From NCBI GenBank assembly GCA_963669315.1, contig OY770021.1, forward strand, positions 2,356,001 through 2,420,000: 64,000 bases of DNA, in the 5' to 3' direction. A program made the translations under genes and the position numbers. The stretch is from SZUA-547 sp963669315. GTDB taxonomy: Bacteria > Pseudomonadota > Alphaproteobacteria > Rhodobacterales > Rhodobacteraceae. The notes below the pieces were generated by a model, which saw only the letters and a program-made list of their open reading frames with translations, was not told the origin of the DNA and did no database searches. Each line of letters starts with the position of its first letter. The first letter of the stretch is position 1. Below are positions 1 to 9,200 of the stretch, piece by piece.

Positions 1-135
1 CTCTCCATAGCGGTCTTCGCTGAAAGAGAGAAGCGCGGCGCGTCACTGAGTGCGCTTGCGACCCGCGCGGACCAAGGCCATAGCAATAATTATCGATTTA
101 TAGGCGGCTGGCTCGCCGGGAAGATGGAGAAGGTA

Positions 136-795
136 ATGACCACGCGACCGAGCGAGATGCTGCGTTCGGCTTCGGCCGAGGACTGGGAGGCCGCCACGCG
201 GCACCCGTTCTGCGCCGAGCTGGCCGACGGAACCCTGCCGACCTCGAAGATGGCGTGGTATCTGGCGCAGGATTACAGCTTCATCGATGGGTTCGTGCGT
301 CTCGCCGCCAGTGCGATCGCCCATGCGCCGACATTAGAGGATCGCATTCCGCTGGCGCAGTTTCTTGGGGTGATCACCGGGCCGGAGAACACCTATTTTC
401 AACGTAGTTTTGACGCGCTGGACGTGCCCGCGCCCGACCGGGTCGACCCTGAACTGGCCCCGGCGACGCTGGGATTTCGGCAGTTGATGGACCGAGCCGC
501 GACTTCCGGCGAATATGTGCAGATGGTCGCCGTCCTGACTGTGGCGGAATGGACCTATCTGACCTGGGCGACGCCTTTTGCGCCGCCGCCCGAGGATCTG
601 CCATTCTATTTCGCCGAATGGATCGACTTGCACGCCGGCGAGGGGTTCGAAGGCGTCGTCGCCTATCTTCGCGATCAATTGGATAAAGCCTGGATCTCGG
701 CGACTGAAGACGCTCAGGGCCGCGCATCGGCGGCCTTCGCCGAAACGGTCGCGCTTGAGCGGGCGTTCTTCGATGCAGCTTACCAAGAGAGGTGA
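136..795 (+). CDS. TenA/PqqC-like family protein (thiaminase II-like)
   Basis: About 219 residues, the usual size of TenA proteins, which hydrolyse aminopyrimidine thiamin breakdown products or thiamin in the cytoplasm. The all-helical pattern, an N-terminal HPFCAELADGTL stretch and the AWYLAQDY motif fit the family. The position of the catalytic Cys of Bacillus TenA appears to be occupied by the VAEWTYLTWA stretch, so this looks like the TenA_E subgroup, which relies on a C-terminal Glu (the ALERAFFDAAY region). An in-frame ATG at 124 exists, but the ATG at 136 is preceded by GGAGAAGG at good spacing and is preferred. No thi genes are nearby, so the substrate is uncertain. Confidence 0.8.
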   Translation: MTTRPSEMLRSASAEDWEAATRHPFCAELADGTLPTSKMAWYLAQDYSFIDGFVRLAASAIAHAPTLEDRIPLAQFLGVITGPENTYFQRSFDALDVPAPDRVDPELAPATLGFRQLMDRAATSGEYVQMVAVLTVAEWTYLTWATPFAPPPEDLPFYFAEWIDLHAGEGFEGVVAYLRDQLDKAWISATEDAQGRASAAFAETVALERAFFDAAYQER

Positions 796-910
796 GGTCC
801 TCGCGCAACGTTCACTATTGTGTGCCGCGTCGCCGGATCAAATCGCTAAGGCGTGACTCGCGCTTGCGCCGGCACCGACGTATTGTTGGCCCGGAACAAA
901 CAGACGGGCC

Positions 911-1663
911 GTGGAGGCCATAATAGGCATCAATCGACATATTCGCCGGATCGCGCGCAGCGTCGCTGTGCTGGCGGTTGCTGCGGGGTTGGGCTTTTCG
1001 CCCGCCAATGCAGAGGACGACGGGCCGGTGGTGGTGGAGTTGTTCACCAGCCAGGGGTGCAGTTCCTGCCCCGCGGCGGACGCGTTTCTGGGTGAGTTGG
1101 CCCAGCGCGACGGGGTGATCGCGCTGGCGCTGCATGTCGACTACTGGGACTATCTGGGCTGGCGTGACAATTTCGCCCTGCCCGAAAACACATACCGGCA
1201 AAAAGCCTATCGGTCCGAGCGACGCCTGCGCTCCATCTATACGCCGCAGGCGATGGTCGACGGCGTGGTCGACGTGGTCGGCAGCCGCAAATCGGATTTG
1301 AGGGAGGCGATACAGGCGGCGCGCGCGATCCCGAATCCGGCGCGCGTCGGCTTCGATGACGTGAACGGGCGCATGATCGCCCGGATTGCGCCAGTAAAAG
1401 AGGACATGACGCTGAAGAAACCGGCCACAGTTTGGATGCTCACCTACGCGCCGCCGCAAACCGTCGATATTCAGCGGGGCGAGAACGCAGGACGAAAGCT
1501 GACCTACCATAACGTCGTCACATCCTGGGTGCGTATGGGCGAATGGCGCGGAGAGGCCACCAATTACGACGCGCCGATGCCGGAAGGCGCGGGCGGCGCC
1601 GTGGTTCTGGTGCAGGCCGGGAAGGCTGGGGCGATCCTGGGGGCGGCCGAGTATCGTCGCTAA
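911..1663 (+). CDS. DUF1223 secreted thioredoxin-like protein
   Basis: A 250-residue protein with an N-terminal signal peptide (basic start, hydrophobic residues about 17-30, cleavage probably after PANA). The mature part opens with VVELFTSQGCSSCPAAD, carrying a CxxC pair at C50/C53, and continues with the HVDYWDYLGW block typical of DUF1223. The family is predicted to have a thioredoxin-like fold and to be exported; no reaction is established. The start is GTG with no clear ribosome binding site, so a slightly later start is possible. It stands alone, with a convergent acyltransferase gene 6 bases downstream. Confidence 0.8.
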   Translation: MEAIIGINRHIRRIARSVAVLAVAAGLGFSPANAEDDGPVVVELFTSQGCSSCPAADAFLGELAQRDGVIALALHVDYWDYLGWRDNFALPENTYRQKAYRSERRLRSIYTPQAMVDGVVDVVGSRKSDLREAIQAARAIPNPARVGFDDVNGRMIARIAPVKEDMTLKKPATVWMLTYAPPQTVDIQRGENAGRKLTYHNVVTSWVRMGEWRGEATNYDAPMPEGAGGAVVLVQAGKAGAILGAAEYRR

Positions 1664-1669
1664 GGCGGG

Positions 1670-2578
1670 TTAGCCGTCGATGGCCGCTTTGCGCTGATTG
1701 TGTTTCCAGCGCCGGTGCAGCCAGAACCACTGCCCCGGATCCTCCTCGACCCACGCTTCGATCCGACGGTTCATCTCCGCCATCATCTCAGTCGCGTCGC
1801 CGGGCGGGATCGGAGCTTCGAACTTGACGTCAAAGCTTAGGCCATCCTCCAGACGCCGGGCGCGGGTCGGGATCAAAGGCGCGCCGGTGCGCACTGACAG
1901 CTCCGCCAGCGCCGTGGCGGTTTCAGCCGGTTCCCCCATGAACGGGATCAGTGGCGCGCCGCTGTTGCGCTGATCGATCAGCACCGTGATCGCCCCGCCC
2001 TTCATCACATGTCGGACCAGTTGCGACATGCCCTTGCGGCCCTTGTGCAGCACCGGCTCGCCGCACATGCGGATCAGCTCGAAACTGATCTCGTCGAACA
2101 TGTCATTGTTGAAGGCGCGGTAAAGAATGCCGGTCTCCATCCCCAGATCGCGGGCGGCGAGGCGGCAAATCTCCCAATTGCCGTAATGGGCGGTCAGGAA
2201 TAACGCGCCCTTTCCGCCTGCTATGGCGTCTCGCACGATCTCCGCGCCTTCGCTGACGAGGCGCCGGTCAGCGCGCGGAACGACATCCTTCATGCGCTGA
2301 TATTCGATCATCAGGCGACCAAAATTGTCGCCCACTTGGCGGATCACCGCGTCTCGCTTTTCGGGCGACATGTCCGGACGCACAAGGTCGATATTGTCGG
2401 TGATGCGCTTGGACGCGGAGAGGTTAGGCAGGCGCCGTCCCAGCCAACCGCCGAAGTGGATCAGGCTGTCGGTGCCAACCGGCGCGAGGAGCTTGGGCAA
2501 CAGGACGATCACCGTCTTCTCAAGCGCAGCCATCGCCTGCTCTGAGAAGGGCCTCCGGTCATCTTCAGTCGTCGCCAT
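1670..2578 (-). CDS. LpxL/HtrB-type lysophospholipid (lipid A) acyltransferase
   Basis: 302 residues from the ATG at 2578, which overlaps the end of the upstream MATE gene by 14 bases. A longer reading to 2707 would lie inside that gene and is rejected. The family transfers a secondary acyl chain to lipid A precursors at the inner membrane. The HxxxxE catalytic motif is visible as HYGNWE (H131, E136), followed by an ITVLIDQRNSG block and a C-terminal WFWLHRRWK typical of LpxL/LpxM. It is the last gene of the EamA-MATE-acyltransferase operon. The exact acyl donor and acceptor cannot be read from sequence. Confidence 0.85.
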   Translation of the reverse strand: MATTEDDRRPFSEQAMAALEKTVIVLLPKLLAPVGTDSLIHFGGWLGRRLPNLSASKRITDNIDLVRPDMSPEKRDAVIRQVGDNFGRLMIEYQRMKDVVPRADRRLVSEGAEIVRDAIAGGKGALFLTAHYGNWEICRLAARDLGMETGILYRAFNNDMFDEISFELIRMCGEPVLHKGRKGMSQLVRHVMKGGAITVLIDQRNSGAPLIPFMGEPAETATALAELSVRTGAPLIPTRARRLEDGLSFDVKFEAPIPPGDATEMMAEMNRRIEAWVEEDPGQWFWLHRRWKHNQRKAAIDG

Positions 2579-3983
2579 CCGGCCTCTCCCGGTTTTCAAG
2601 CATTGCCTCGGTTTCTCGCTTGCGCACGACGCGGTGAAAGCGGGCGGATTGTAGAACCGCCGACAGGGCGCAGCCGACGACCGTCGCCGCCAGCAGCCCT
2701 TCGGCACCGTAGCCGAGTTCGACGCCCAGAAGATAGGCGAGCGGCGTCATGACGACGATAAAGGCGACGAAAAAGAGCGCGGTGGCGGTCCAGGCGTCGC
2801 CCAGCGCGCGCACGGACTGTCCGGCGACGACTTGCGCGCCATCGACAACGACGACCAGCCCCACCAGAGCGATCAGAGGGGCCGTCGCAGAGATCAGATC
2901 GATGTCGGTGGTGTAGACCCAGGCGACGGACGCCGGAAACAAGGCGAGGATCGCTGCGAACACCGCCATGACGGCCATCACTGCGCCGACGCCGGTCCAG
3001 CCGGCGAAGCGGGATTCGGCCAGATCTCCCCGGCCCCAGGCGGCGCCGACCAGAACGCCGGTTCCCACGGCGACGCCCAGCGCCGCCATGAACACCGTCG
3101 CGTTGACGTTGTGGGCGATAGAGTAGGCGGCCAACGCTTGCGGCCCCAGAAAGCCCGCGAATTGAGAGACGGCGCCAAAGGCTACGCTTTCGCACATCGT
3201 CGCCGCGCCAGCCGCGACTCCGAGTTTGCGCATTTCCGCCCCCGCCGCCCATCCTCCGGGCCCCCAGACCCCGCGCCAACGCGCGCAAATGCCGAAGACG
3301 TCGGCGTCGGGCCGGGTGACGATGTAGATGAACAGTGCGGCGAACATGAAGACGCGGACCACCGAAGTGGAGACGCCAGAGCCGACAGCGCCAAGCTCGG
3401 GGAATCCCCAATGGCCCCAGATCAGCAAGTAGTTGAGGCCCGCGTTCAGGATATTTGCGGCAGCCATGGCCGCCAGCGCGGGCAGTGGGCGCTGCGTCCC
3501 CTCCAGATAGAAGCTGCAAGCGACAAACAAAAGCTGCATCGGCACGCCCAGAGCGATGGCGCGTGACACTTCTCCGGCACCTTTGGCCAGGTCAGGGTCT
3601 TGACCGAAGAGCAGCAGCCAGGTCTCCCCCATCCAGCAGAGGACGAAACCCGCCACGCCATATGCCAGGCACCAGGGCAGGGCGCGCCGCCAGGCGCGGC
3701 CCGTCTCCTCCAGCCTGCCAGCGCCGAAATCGCGCGCGACGATGGCGACGAGCCCGATCTGCAGCCCGATGCCGGTGACGAGAATCGGCATGAACAGCGC
3801 CGCGCTGAGGGACGCATAGGCGAGTTCCTGCGTCGAATACCGGCCGACCATGGCGATATCGACAATCGCCATGGTCAAAAGGCCCGCGCGCGCCAGCATG
3901 ACCGGGCCGGACAATTTCGCCAGCGCGGCGAGTTGCCTTCCCAGCCGGTGACGGAAACGCGCGTCGAGGTTGGCGATTTTCAC
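2565..3983 (-). CDS. MATE family multidrug/cation antiporter
   Basis: 472 residues with about 12 hydrophobic segments in two similar halves, as in NorM/DinF-type MATE exporters, which expel cationic drugs or metabolites in exchange for Na+ or H+. The likely start is GTG at 3983, overlapping the TGA of the upstream EamA gene as GTGA, which implies translational coupling. The reading frame open further upstream (to 4082) lies inside EamA and is ignored. It forms an operon with EamA upstream and the lipid A acyltransferase downstream. The substrate is unknown. Confidence 0.87.
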   Translation of the reverse strand: MKIANLDARFRHRLGRQLAALAKLSGPVMLARAGLLTMAIVDIAMVGRYSTQELAYASLSAALFMPILVTGIGLQIGLVAIVARDFGAGRLEETGRAWRRALPWCLAYGVAGFVLCWMGETWLLLFGQDPDLAKGAGEVSRAIALGVPMQLLFVACSFYLEGTQRPLPALAAMAAANILNAGLNYLLIWGHWGFPELGAVGSGVSTSVVRVFMFAALFIYIVTRPDADVFGICARWRGVWGPGGWAAGAEMRKLGVAAGAATMCESVAFGAVSQFAGFLGPQALAAYSIAHNVNATVFMAALGVAVGTGVLVGAAWGRGDLAESRFAGWTGVGAVMAVMAVFAAILALFPASVAWVYTTDIDLISATAPLIALVGLVVVVDGAQVVAGQSVRALGDAWTATALFFVAFIVVMTPLAYLLGVELGYGAEGLLAATVVGCALSAVLQSARFHRVVRKRETEAMLENRERPDGDD

Positions 3984-4888
3984 GAGGCCGTTTCGTCGGC
4001 TTGGGCGGACTTCTCCACCAGTTCGCGCCGCCAGACGTAAAGGCCTGAGCTGACGACCACCAAGGCGCCCGCGACGGTCCATGCGTCCGGCGTCTCACCG
4101 AAAAACACGAACCCCAGGATAGTCGCCATGACGAGGCCGAAATAGATGGTTGGCGCCACGGCCGCGGCTGAGGCGCGGCGAAAGGCGGCGATCAGCAGGA
4201 ATTGACCCGCTCCACCGATGGCGCCCATGGAGGTCATCAGGACCGCATCCTCGAGACTGGGCGTCGTCCATACGAACGGCGCCAACAGGCTGGCGCCGGC
4301 TCCGCCGATCACCGAAGTGTAAAGAAACGAGGTCCAGGGGCTCTCCCCGTGGCCGAGAAATCGGGTGACGATTGCGTGGCAGGCAAAGCAGAACGCCGCC
4401 AACAGCGGCATCAACGCCATCGGCTGGAATACGGCGAAACCCGGCCTGATGATGATCAAGGCGCCCACAAAACCCACCATCACCCCCATCCAGCGGCCTG
4501 GCCCGACATGCTCCTTGAGGGCGAAAGCCGCAAGCCCCGTGACGATCAGCGGCGCTACCTCGAATATCGCCGTGGCTTCGGCCAGCGGGATATGCGCAAA
4601 GGCGGTGAAAAAGGTCAGCGTGGCGCCCAGCAGAAAGAGAGAGCGCAGGAACTGCAATCCTGGACGGCGCGTTCTGGCGACGGTTCTCAGACGCGGCGAC
4701 AGGATCAGGACGACCAGAACCGCCTGGCTGAAATAGCGCGCCCAGGCGACCATGAACGGGTCATAGCGCTGCGTCAGCCCTTTGCCGATCGCGTCCATCG
4801 ACGCGAACAGGGCGACCGCCAAGAGGGCGGCCACAACGCCGAACGCGTCATCAGAAAGCGTGGGCGCGCGGAGGCGCGAGACGGGCAT
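3980..4888 (-). CDS. EamA/DMT superfamily transporter
   Basis: 302 residues with about ten transmembrane segments arranged as two repeated EamA halves, characteristic of 10-TM drug/metabolite transporters in the inner membrane. N-terminal features include DAFGVVAALLAVALFASMDAIGKG and a central LKEHVGPGRWMGVMVGFVG repeat boundary. It is the first gene of a leftward operon; its stop overlaps the start of the MATE gene. The transported solute cannot be inferred. Confidence 0.85.
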   Translation of the reverse strand: MPVSRLRAPTLSDDAFGVVAALLAVALFASMDAIGKGLTQRYDPFMVAWARYFSQAVLVVLILSPRLRTVARTRRPGLQFLRSLFLLGATLTFFTAFAHIPLAEATAIFEVAPLIVTGLAAFALKEHVGPGRWMGVMVGFVGALIIIRPGFAVFQPMALMPLLAAFCFACHAIVTRFLGHGESPWTSFLYTSVIGGAGASLLAPFVWTTPSLEDAVLMTSMGAIGGAGQFLLIAAFRRASAAAVAPTIYFGLVMATILGFVFFGETPDAWTVAGALVVVSSGLYVWRRELVEKSAQADETAS

Positions 4889-4965
4889 GGAGCGACCTTT
4901 CAGGAACGGGCGCCCGCCGATATTGGCGGCGCGGGTTCCTTCTAGCGGCGCGCGGGCAGTCTGTC

Positions 4966-4991
4966 ATGCGCCGGGTTCAGTCCCGGCGCAA
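4966..4991 (-). terminator. Hairpin downstream of infC
   Basis: A perfect 9-bp stem (TGCGCCGGG with CCCGGCGCA) and a 6-base loop sit 26 bases past the infC stop codon. There is no clear U-run on the minus strand, so it may be a weak or Rho-assisted terminator, or only a 3'-end protecting structure. Confidence 0.45.
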
Positions 4992-5016
4992 CGGTTTCAG
5001 ATGGTGGGAGACCGGG

Positions 5017-5565
5017 TCAGTTCTTCAGCGGTCCGATTACCATGATCATCTGGCGGCCTTCCATCTTGGGCATGGATTCGACCTTACCGATCTCTTTCGT
5101 GTCATTGGAGACGCGCTGCAACAGGTCCCGGCCCAGTTCTTGATGCGCCATCTCGCGGCCGCGAAAGCGCAGGGTGACCTTCACCTTGTCGCCCTCTTCA
5201 AGGAACTTGAACACGTTCCGCATCTTCACGTCATAGTCGTGCGTGTCGATGTTGGGCCGGAACTTGACCTCTTTGACCTCGATGATCTTCTGCTTCTTGC
5301 GCGCCTCGGCGGCGCGCTTTTGCTGTTCGTATTTGAACTTGCCGAGATCCATGATCTTGCAGACCGGCGGGTTGGCGCCCGGCGAGATCTCCACAAGGTC
5401 GAGACCTACATCTTCGGCCATCCTGATAGCGTCTCGCGGGTCGACGACGCCTCTGTTCTCACCTTCGTGGTCGATCAGCCGGATTTCCGGGACGCGGATG
5501 GCGCGGTTGGCGCGGGGACCCGTATTCTCAGGGGTCGGCGGCGCGCGGTGGGGTCTGCGAGCTAT
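5017..5565 (-). CDS. infC: Translation initiation factor IF-3, with ATA start codon
   Basis: IF-3 binds the 30S subunit, keeps 50S off and checks start codon pairing. The first ATG in frame (5421) would give only 134 residues and cut the N-terminal domain in half. Reading upstream in the same frame gives 48 more codons with the conserved NRAIRVPEIRLID block, reaching ATA-GCT-CGC-AGA (MARRPHRAPP) at 5565, preceded by GGAGAGAG at proper spacing. Total 182 residues, matching alphaproteobacterial IF-3. A rare non-AUG start is a known hallmark of infC and permits self-regulation, because IF-3 discriminates against such codons. rpmI-rplT are not adjacent here; they lie near 50.3 kb. Confidence 0.95.
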   Translation of the reverse strand: MARRPHRAPPTPENTGPRANRAIRVPEIRLIDHEGENRGVVDPRDAIRMAEDVGLDLVEISPGANPPVCKIMDLGKFKYEQQKRAAEARKKQKIIEVKEVKFRPNIDTHDYDVKMRNVFKFLEEGDKVKVTLRFRGREMAHQELGRDLLQRVSNDTKEIGKVESMPKMEGRQMIMVIGPLKN

Positions 5566-5781
5566 GGTCTCTCTCCGTTATTACGCCCGGCGCGGAACGG
5601 TTCCTCCGCCGATCGGCTGTCAATGCATCGCCGCGGCCGGCCGATTCCGGCTCGCCGCAGCGCATCTCATAAGGATACAAGGCGCGGCGTCAACCGCAAG
5701 CGGTGAGGAGCGGCGCGAATCCGGGCTATGTTTATTGGGAATCAATCTGATTGGGCGGGTAATTCGCCAAAAGGGGACGCA

Positions 5782-6582
5782 ATGAAAAGATTGCTTATCA
5801 CCGGCGCTGCGGGAGGGTTGGGGACAACCTTTCGCCGTTTGATGAAAGGCCAGGCGGAGGTGCTGCGCCTGGCGGACATCGGGCCGATCGAAAATCTCGA
5901 GCCCCATGAAGAGGGCGTCCAATGCGACCTCTCCTACGCGCAGGCGGTCAATGACATGGTGGCGGGGTGCGATGCGATCCTGCATTTCGGAGGGGTCTCA
6001 ACCGAGCAGCCTTGGGAGCCGATCCTGCAGGCCAATATCGTCGGCGTGTTTAATCTTTACGAAGCTGCGCGCGCGCATGGACAGCCGCGGATCCTGTTCG
6101 CATCTTCGAACCACGCCATCGGTTTTCATCCGACCACCGAACGTCTGGACGCCGACAGCCCGCTTCGTCCCGACAGCCTTTATGGCGTGTCCAAATGCTT
6201 TGGCGAGGCGCTGGCGCGGATGTATTTCGACAAATACGGGCAGGAGACGCTGATCGTGCGCATCGGGTCATGCTTTCCCGAACCCAAGGACTACCGGATG
6301 CTGTCGACCTGGTTGGGCGCGGAGGATTTCGCGGCGCTGGCCAGGCGCATGTTTGAGGTTCCAGTGCTCGGTTGCCCGATCATCTATGGGCAGTCGGCGA
6401 ACGCGGCGCTCTGGTGGGACAACGGGAAGACGGAGTTTCTCGGCTGGCGGCCAGAGCAGTCGAGCGAGCAATGGCGGGCCATGATCCTCGAGCGCGACGG
6501 CGCGCCCGATCCGGATGACCCTGCGCTCAAATATCAGGGCGGGGGGTTCTGCCAAATGGATGTGACGCGGGAGGGCGAGTGA
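5782..6582 (+). CDS. udh: Uronate dehydrogenase (NAD-dependent)
   Basis: 266 residues, an extended SDR enzyme closely resembling Agrobacterium uronate dehydrogenase, which oxidises galacturonate or glucuronate to the aldarolactone with NAD+. Seen: the TGAAGGLG nucleotide-binding loop (residues 7-14), the FASSNHAIG active-site Ser region, and YGVSK with Y134/K138. The conserved CFGE.LARMYFDK, VRIGSC.PEP and YRMLSTW blocks match the family. The start at 5782 has AAGGGGA upstream; an earlier in-frame ATG at 5728 is poorly supported. No other uronate catabolism genes are in the window. It is coupled to the next small gene by an ATGA overlap. Confidence 0.9.
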   Translation: MKRLLITGAAGGLGTTFRRLMKGQAEVLRLADIGPIENLEPHEEGVQCDLSYAQAVNDMVAGCDAILHFGGVSTEQPWEPILQANIVGVFNLYEAARAHGQPRILFASSNHAIGFHPTTERLDADSPLRPDSLYGVSKCFGEALARMYFDKYGQETLIVRIGSCFPEPKDYRMLSTWLGAEDFAALARRMFEVPVLGCPIIYGQSANAALWWDNGKTEFLGWRPEQSSEQWRAMILERDGAPDPDDPALKYQGGGFCQMDVTREGE

Positions 6583-7067
6583 TGAGGCGCGGATTACTTC
6601 TGATCATGCTTGGCCCCGCTTTGATGCTCGCAAGCCTCGCGGCGCGGGCCGACCTGCCGCAATACCAAAGCGTCGAAGAAATCCTGGAAGCGGGGCGGGC
6701 AAACTGCGCGTTACTCGAGAATGGCGAGTTGTCACTGCTGGACGGGGCGATCACCGATATCGACCTGGATGGCGACGGGACGCCTGACAAGGTGGTGGAG
6801 GAGGCGAAGTTCTCCTGCTCCTCCGCGGCTTCGCTTTACTGCGGGACCGGGGGCTGCATGATCCATTTCGTGGTGGGGGATCAGGTCCATTCCCGTCTGG
6901 GGAAGGGCTGGAAGGCGGTCGAGTGGGCAGGCGATACGATCATCCTGCTGGCGCTGCACGGGTCGGAATGCGGCGGCACAAATCTGCGCCGCTGCTATGA
7001 GGCGATCACGTGGAGCGAAGGCGGGTTCAAGAGCGTCGGGACGCCGGTTGAGGGAATTCCTCGCTAG
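6582..7067 (+). CDS. Secreted hypothetical protein with Cys-rich core
   Basis: 161 residues from the ATG at 6582, which overlaps the udh stop (ATGA); a GTG one codon earlier is also possible. A signal peptide is clear (RRGLLLIMLGPALMLASLAARA). The mature part contains six or more cysteines and a DIDLDGDGTPD stretch resembling an acidic calcium-binding loop. Family not recognised. Coupling to udh suggests co-expression, but a functional link is not evident. Confidence 0.65.
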   Translation: MRRGLLLIMLGPALMLASLAARADLPQYQSVEEILEAGRANCALLENGELSLLDGAITDIDLDGDGTPDKVVEEAKFSCSSAASLYCGTGGCMIHFVVGDQVHSRLGKGWKAVEWAGDTIILLALHGSECGGTNLRRCYEAITWSEGGFKSVGTPVEGIPR

Positions 7068-7070
7068 CCC

Positions 7071-9038
7071 TCACCGCAAATCCGGCGGGGTCGCCTCTTC
7101 GACCAGCGCCGCGATGGCCTCGTCCAGCAGGACCACCTTCTGGTGCTTATCGCCCAGACGCCGCACGGCCACGGTCCTCTCCTCCACCTCGCGCTTGCCG
7201 ACCGCCAGGATGGCCGGGACATGGGCGTGGGAGTGCTCGCGGACCTTGTAGTTGATCTTCTCGTTGCGGGTGTCGGCTTCGGCCCTGAGGCCCGTCGCGC
7301 GAAGCTTCGCCGTGACCTCATTCGCGTAGTCGTCGGCGTCTGAGACGATGGTCGCCACTACGGCCTGGGTCGGCGCTAGCCACAGCGGGAAACGCCCGGC
7401 GCAGTTCTCGATCAGGATGCCGAGGAATCGCTCGAACGAGCCCAGAATGGCCCGGTGCAGCATGACCGGCCGTTGCTTCGAGCCGTCAGGCGCGACGTAC
7501 TCGGCCTCCAGCCGGTCGGGCAGGTTGAAGTCCGCCTGCAGCGTTCCGCATTGCCATTCGCGGCCGATGGCGTCGGTCAGCTTGAAGTCCAGCTTCGGGC
7601 CATAGAAGGCGCCCTCGCCGGGGTCGATTTCGAAATCATTGGTGACCTTGCGCACGGCCGCCTCCAGCGCCGCCTCGGCCTTGTCCCAGATCTCGTCCGA
7701 GCCGACCCGCACTTCCGGCCGTGTGGAGAACTTGATGTCGAAGCTCTCAAAGCCAAGGTCGCGATAGACGTCTGAAAGGAGGTCGATGAAGCGCGCCGTC
7801 TCGCTCTCGATCTGGTCTTCTGTGCAGAAGATATGCGCGTCGTCCTGCACGAAGCCGCGCACGCGCATCAGCCCGTGCATGGAGCCCGACGGCTCATAGC
7901 GGTGGCAGGAGCCGAACTCGGCCAGCCGCAGCGGCAGGTCGCGATAGGATTTCAGACCGTGATTGTAGACCTGCACATGGCAGGGGCAGTTCATCGGCTT
8001 CAGGGCGTTGGTGCGCTTTTCCTGCGCGTGCTCCTCCTCCACCTCGGCGATGAACATGTTCTCGCGGTATTTGTCCCAGTGGCCGGATTTCTCCCACAGT
8101 TTGCGGTCGACGACCTGCGGGGTCTTGATCTCCCTGTAGCCGGCCTTCAGCTGCTGGCGGCGCATATAGTCCTCAAGCACCCGATAGACCGCCCAGCCCT
8201 GCGGATGCCAGAACACCATGCCCGGCGCTTCCTCCTGCAGGTGGAACAGCTCCATCTCGCGGCCCAGCTTGCGGTGGTCGCGCTTGGCGGCCTCCTCCAG
8301 CATATGCAGATAGGCGTTGAGGTCTTTCTTCGACCGGAACGCCGTGCCGTAGATGCGCTGGAGCATCTGGTTGTCGCTGTCGCCCCGCCAATAGGCTCCC
8401 GCGACGCTCATCAGCTTGAAGGCGTCGGGCGGTACTTGACCTGTGTGGGCCAGATGCGGGCCGCGGCAAAGGTCCTGCCAGTGGCCATGCCAATACATGC
8501 GTAGCGGCTCATCGCCGGGGATCGCTTCGACCAGCTCCACCTTGTAGGGCTCGTTGTTGGCCTCGTAATGCTTGATCGCCCGGTCGCGGTCCCAGACCTC
8601 GGTGGTCACCGGGTCGCGCTTGGCGATGATTTCCCGCATCTTCTTTTCGATGGCCGCCAGATCCGCATCGCTGAACGGCTCTTCCCGGTCGAAATCGTAA
8701 TAGAAGCCGTTCTCGATCACCGGGCCGATGGTGACCTTGGTGTCGGGCCAGATCTTCTGTACCGCACGGGCCATGATATGGGCGCAGTCATGGCGGATCA
8801 GCTCCAGCGCCTCCGACTCATTCTTGCTGGTGACGATGGCGAGCTCGGCGTCCGCCTTGATCGGGATCGAGAGGTCCGAAAGCTTGCCGTCGATCCGGCA
8901 GGCGAAGGCGGCCTTGCCCAGCGATTTGGAGATGTCGGCGGCTACATCCGCCCCGGTCACGCCCGCCGCGTAAGTTCGCGTCGCGCCGTCGGGCAGGGTG
9001 ATCTTCACCTCGCGCGCATCGACTGCAGCGTCGCTCAT
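7071..9038 (-). CDS. thrS: Threonine-tRNA ligase
   Basis: 655 residues, full length for bacterial ThrRS, which charges tRNA-Thr and edits mischarged serine. Domain order is normal: N-terminal TGS domain (about 10-70), editing domain with the HxxxH zinc/editing motif (H83, H87), class II catalytic core with the MNCPCH block and the LDFKLTDAIGREWQ motif, and a C-terminal anticodon-binding domain. It is a single gene, convergent with the hypothetical gene ending 3 bases away and divergent from the RND efflux operon. Confidence 0.97.
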   Translation of the reverse strand: MSDAAVDAREVKITLPDGATRTYAAGVTGADVAADISKSLGKAAFACRIDGKLSDLSIPIKADAELAIVTSKNESEALELIRHDCAHIMARAVQKIWPDTKVTIGPVIENGFYYDFDREEPFSDADLAAIEKKMREIIAKRDPVTTEVWDRDRAIKHYEANNEPYKVELVEAIPGDEPLRMYWHGHWQDLCRGPHLAHTGQVPPDAFKLMSVAGAYWRGDSDNQMLQRIYGTAFRSKKDLNAYLHMLEEAAKRDHRKLGREMELFHLQEEAPGMVFWHPQGWAVYRVLEDYMRRQQLKAGYREIKTPQVVDRKLWEKSGHWDKYRENMFIAEVEEEHAQEKRTNALKPMNCPCHVQVYNHGLKSYRDLPLRLAEFGSCHRYEPSGSMHGLMRVRGFVQDDAHIFCTEDQIESETARFIDLLSDVYRDLGFESFDIKFSTRPEVRVGSDEIWDKAEAALEAAVRKVTNDFEIDPGEGAFYGPKLDFKLTDAIGREWQCGTLQADFNLPDRLEAEYVAPDGSKQRPVMLHRAILGSFERFLGILIENCAGRFPLWLAPTQAVVATIVSDADDYANEVTAKLRATGLRAEADTRNEKINYKVREHSHAHVPAILAVGKREVEERTVAVRRLGDKHQKVVLLDEAIAALVEEATPPDLR

Positions 9039-9200
9039 CTTACTCTCCTCGGATGCTTCTTCACGCGCGTCGCGCGGGTTTCTTCAGATCGCGCGCACAT
9101 TCCTTAGGGGGCGGGTCCAAGTCAAGCGTGCGCGGAAATTCCTCGACGGAATACGCATTTGAGCGAGTATAAAGGTCGGAACCCAGTTTGGAGCATGCCT

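Noticed and set aside
43..324. Minus-strand frame at the left edge
   Set aside because: Overlaps the TenA-like gene in antisense, no ribosome binding site, no conserved features.
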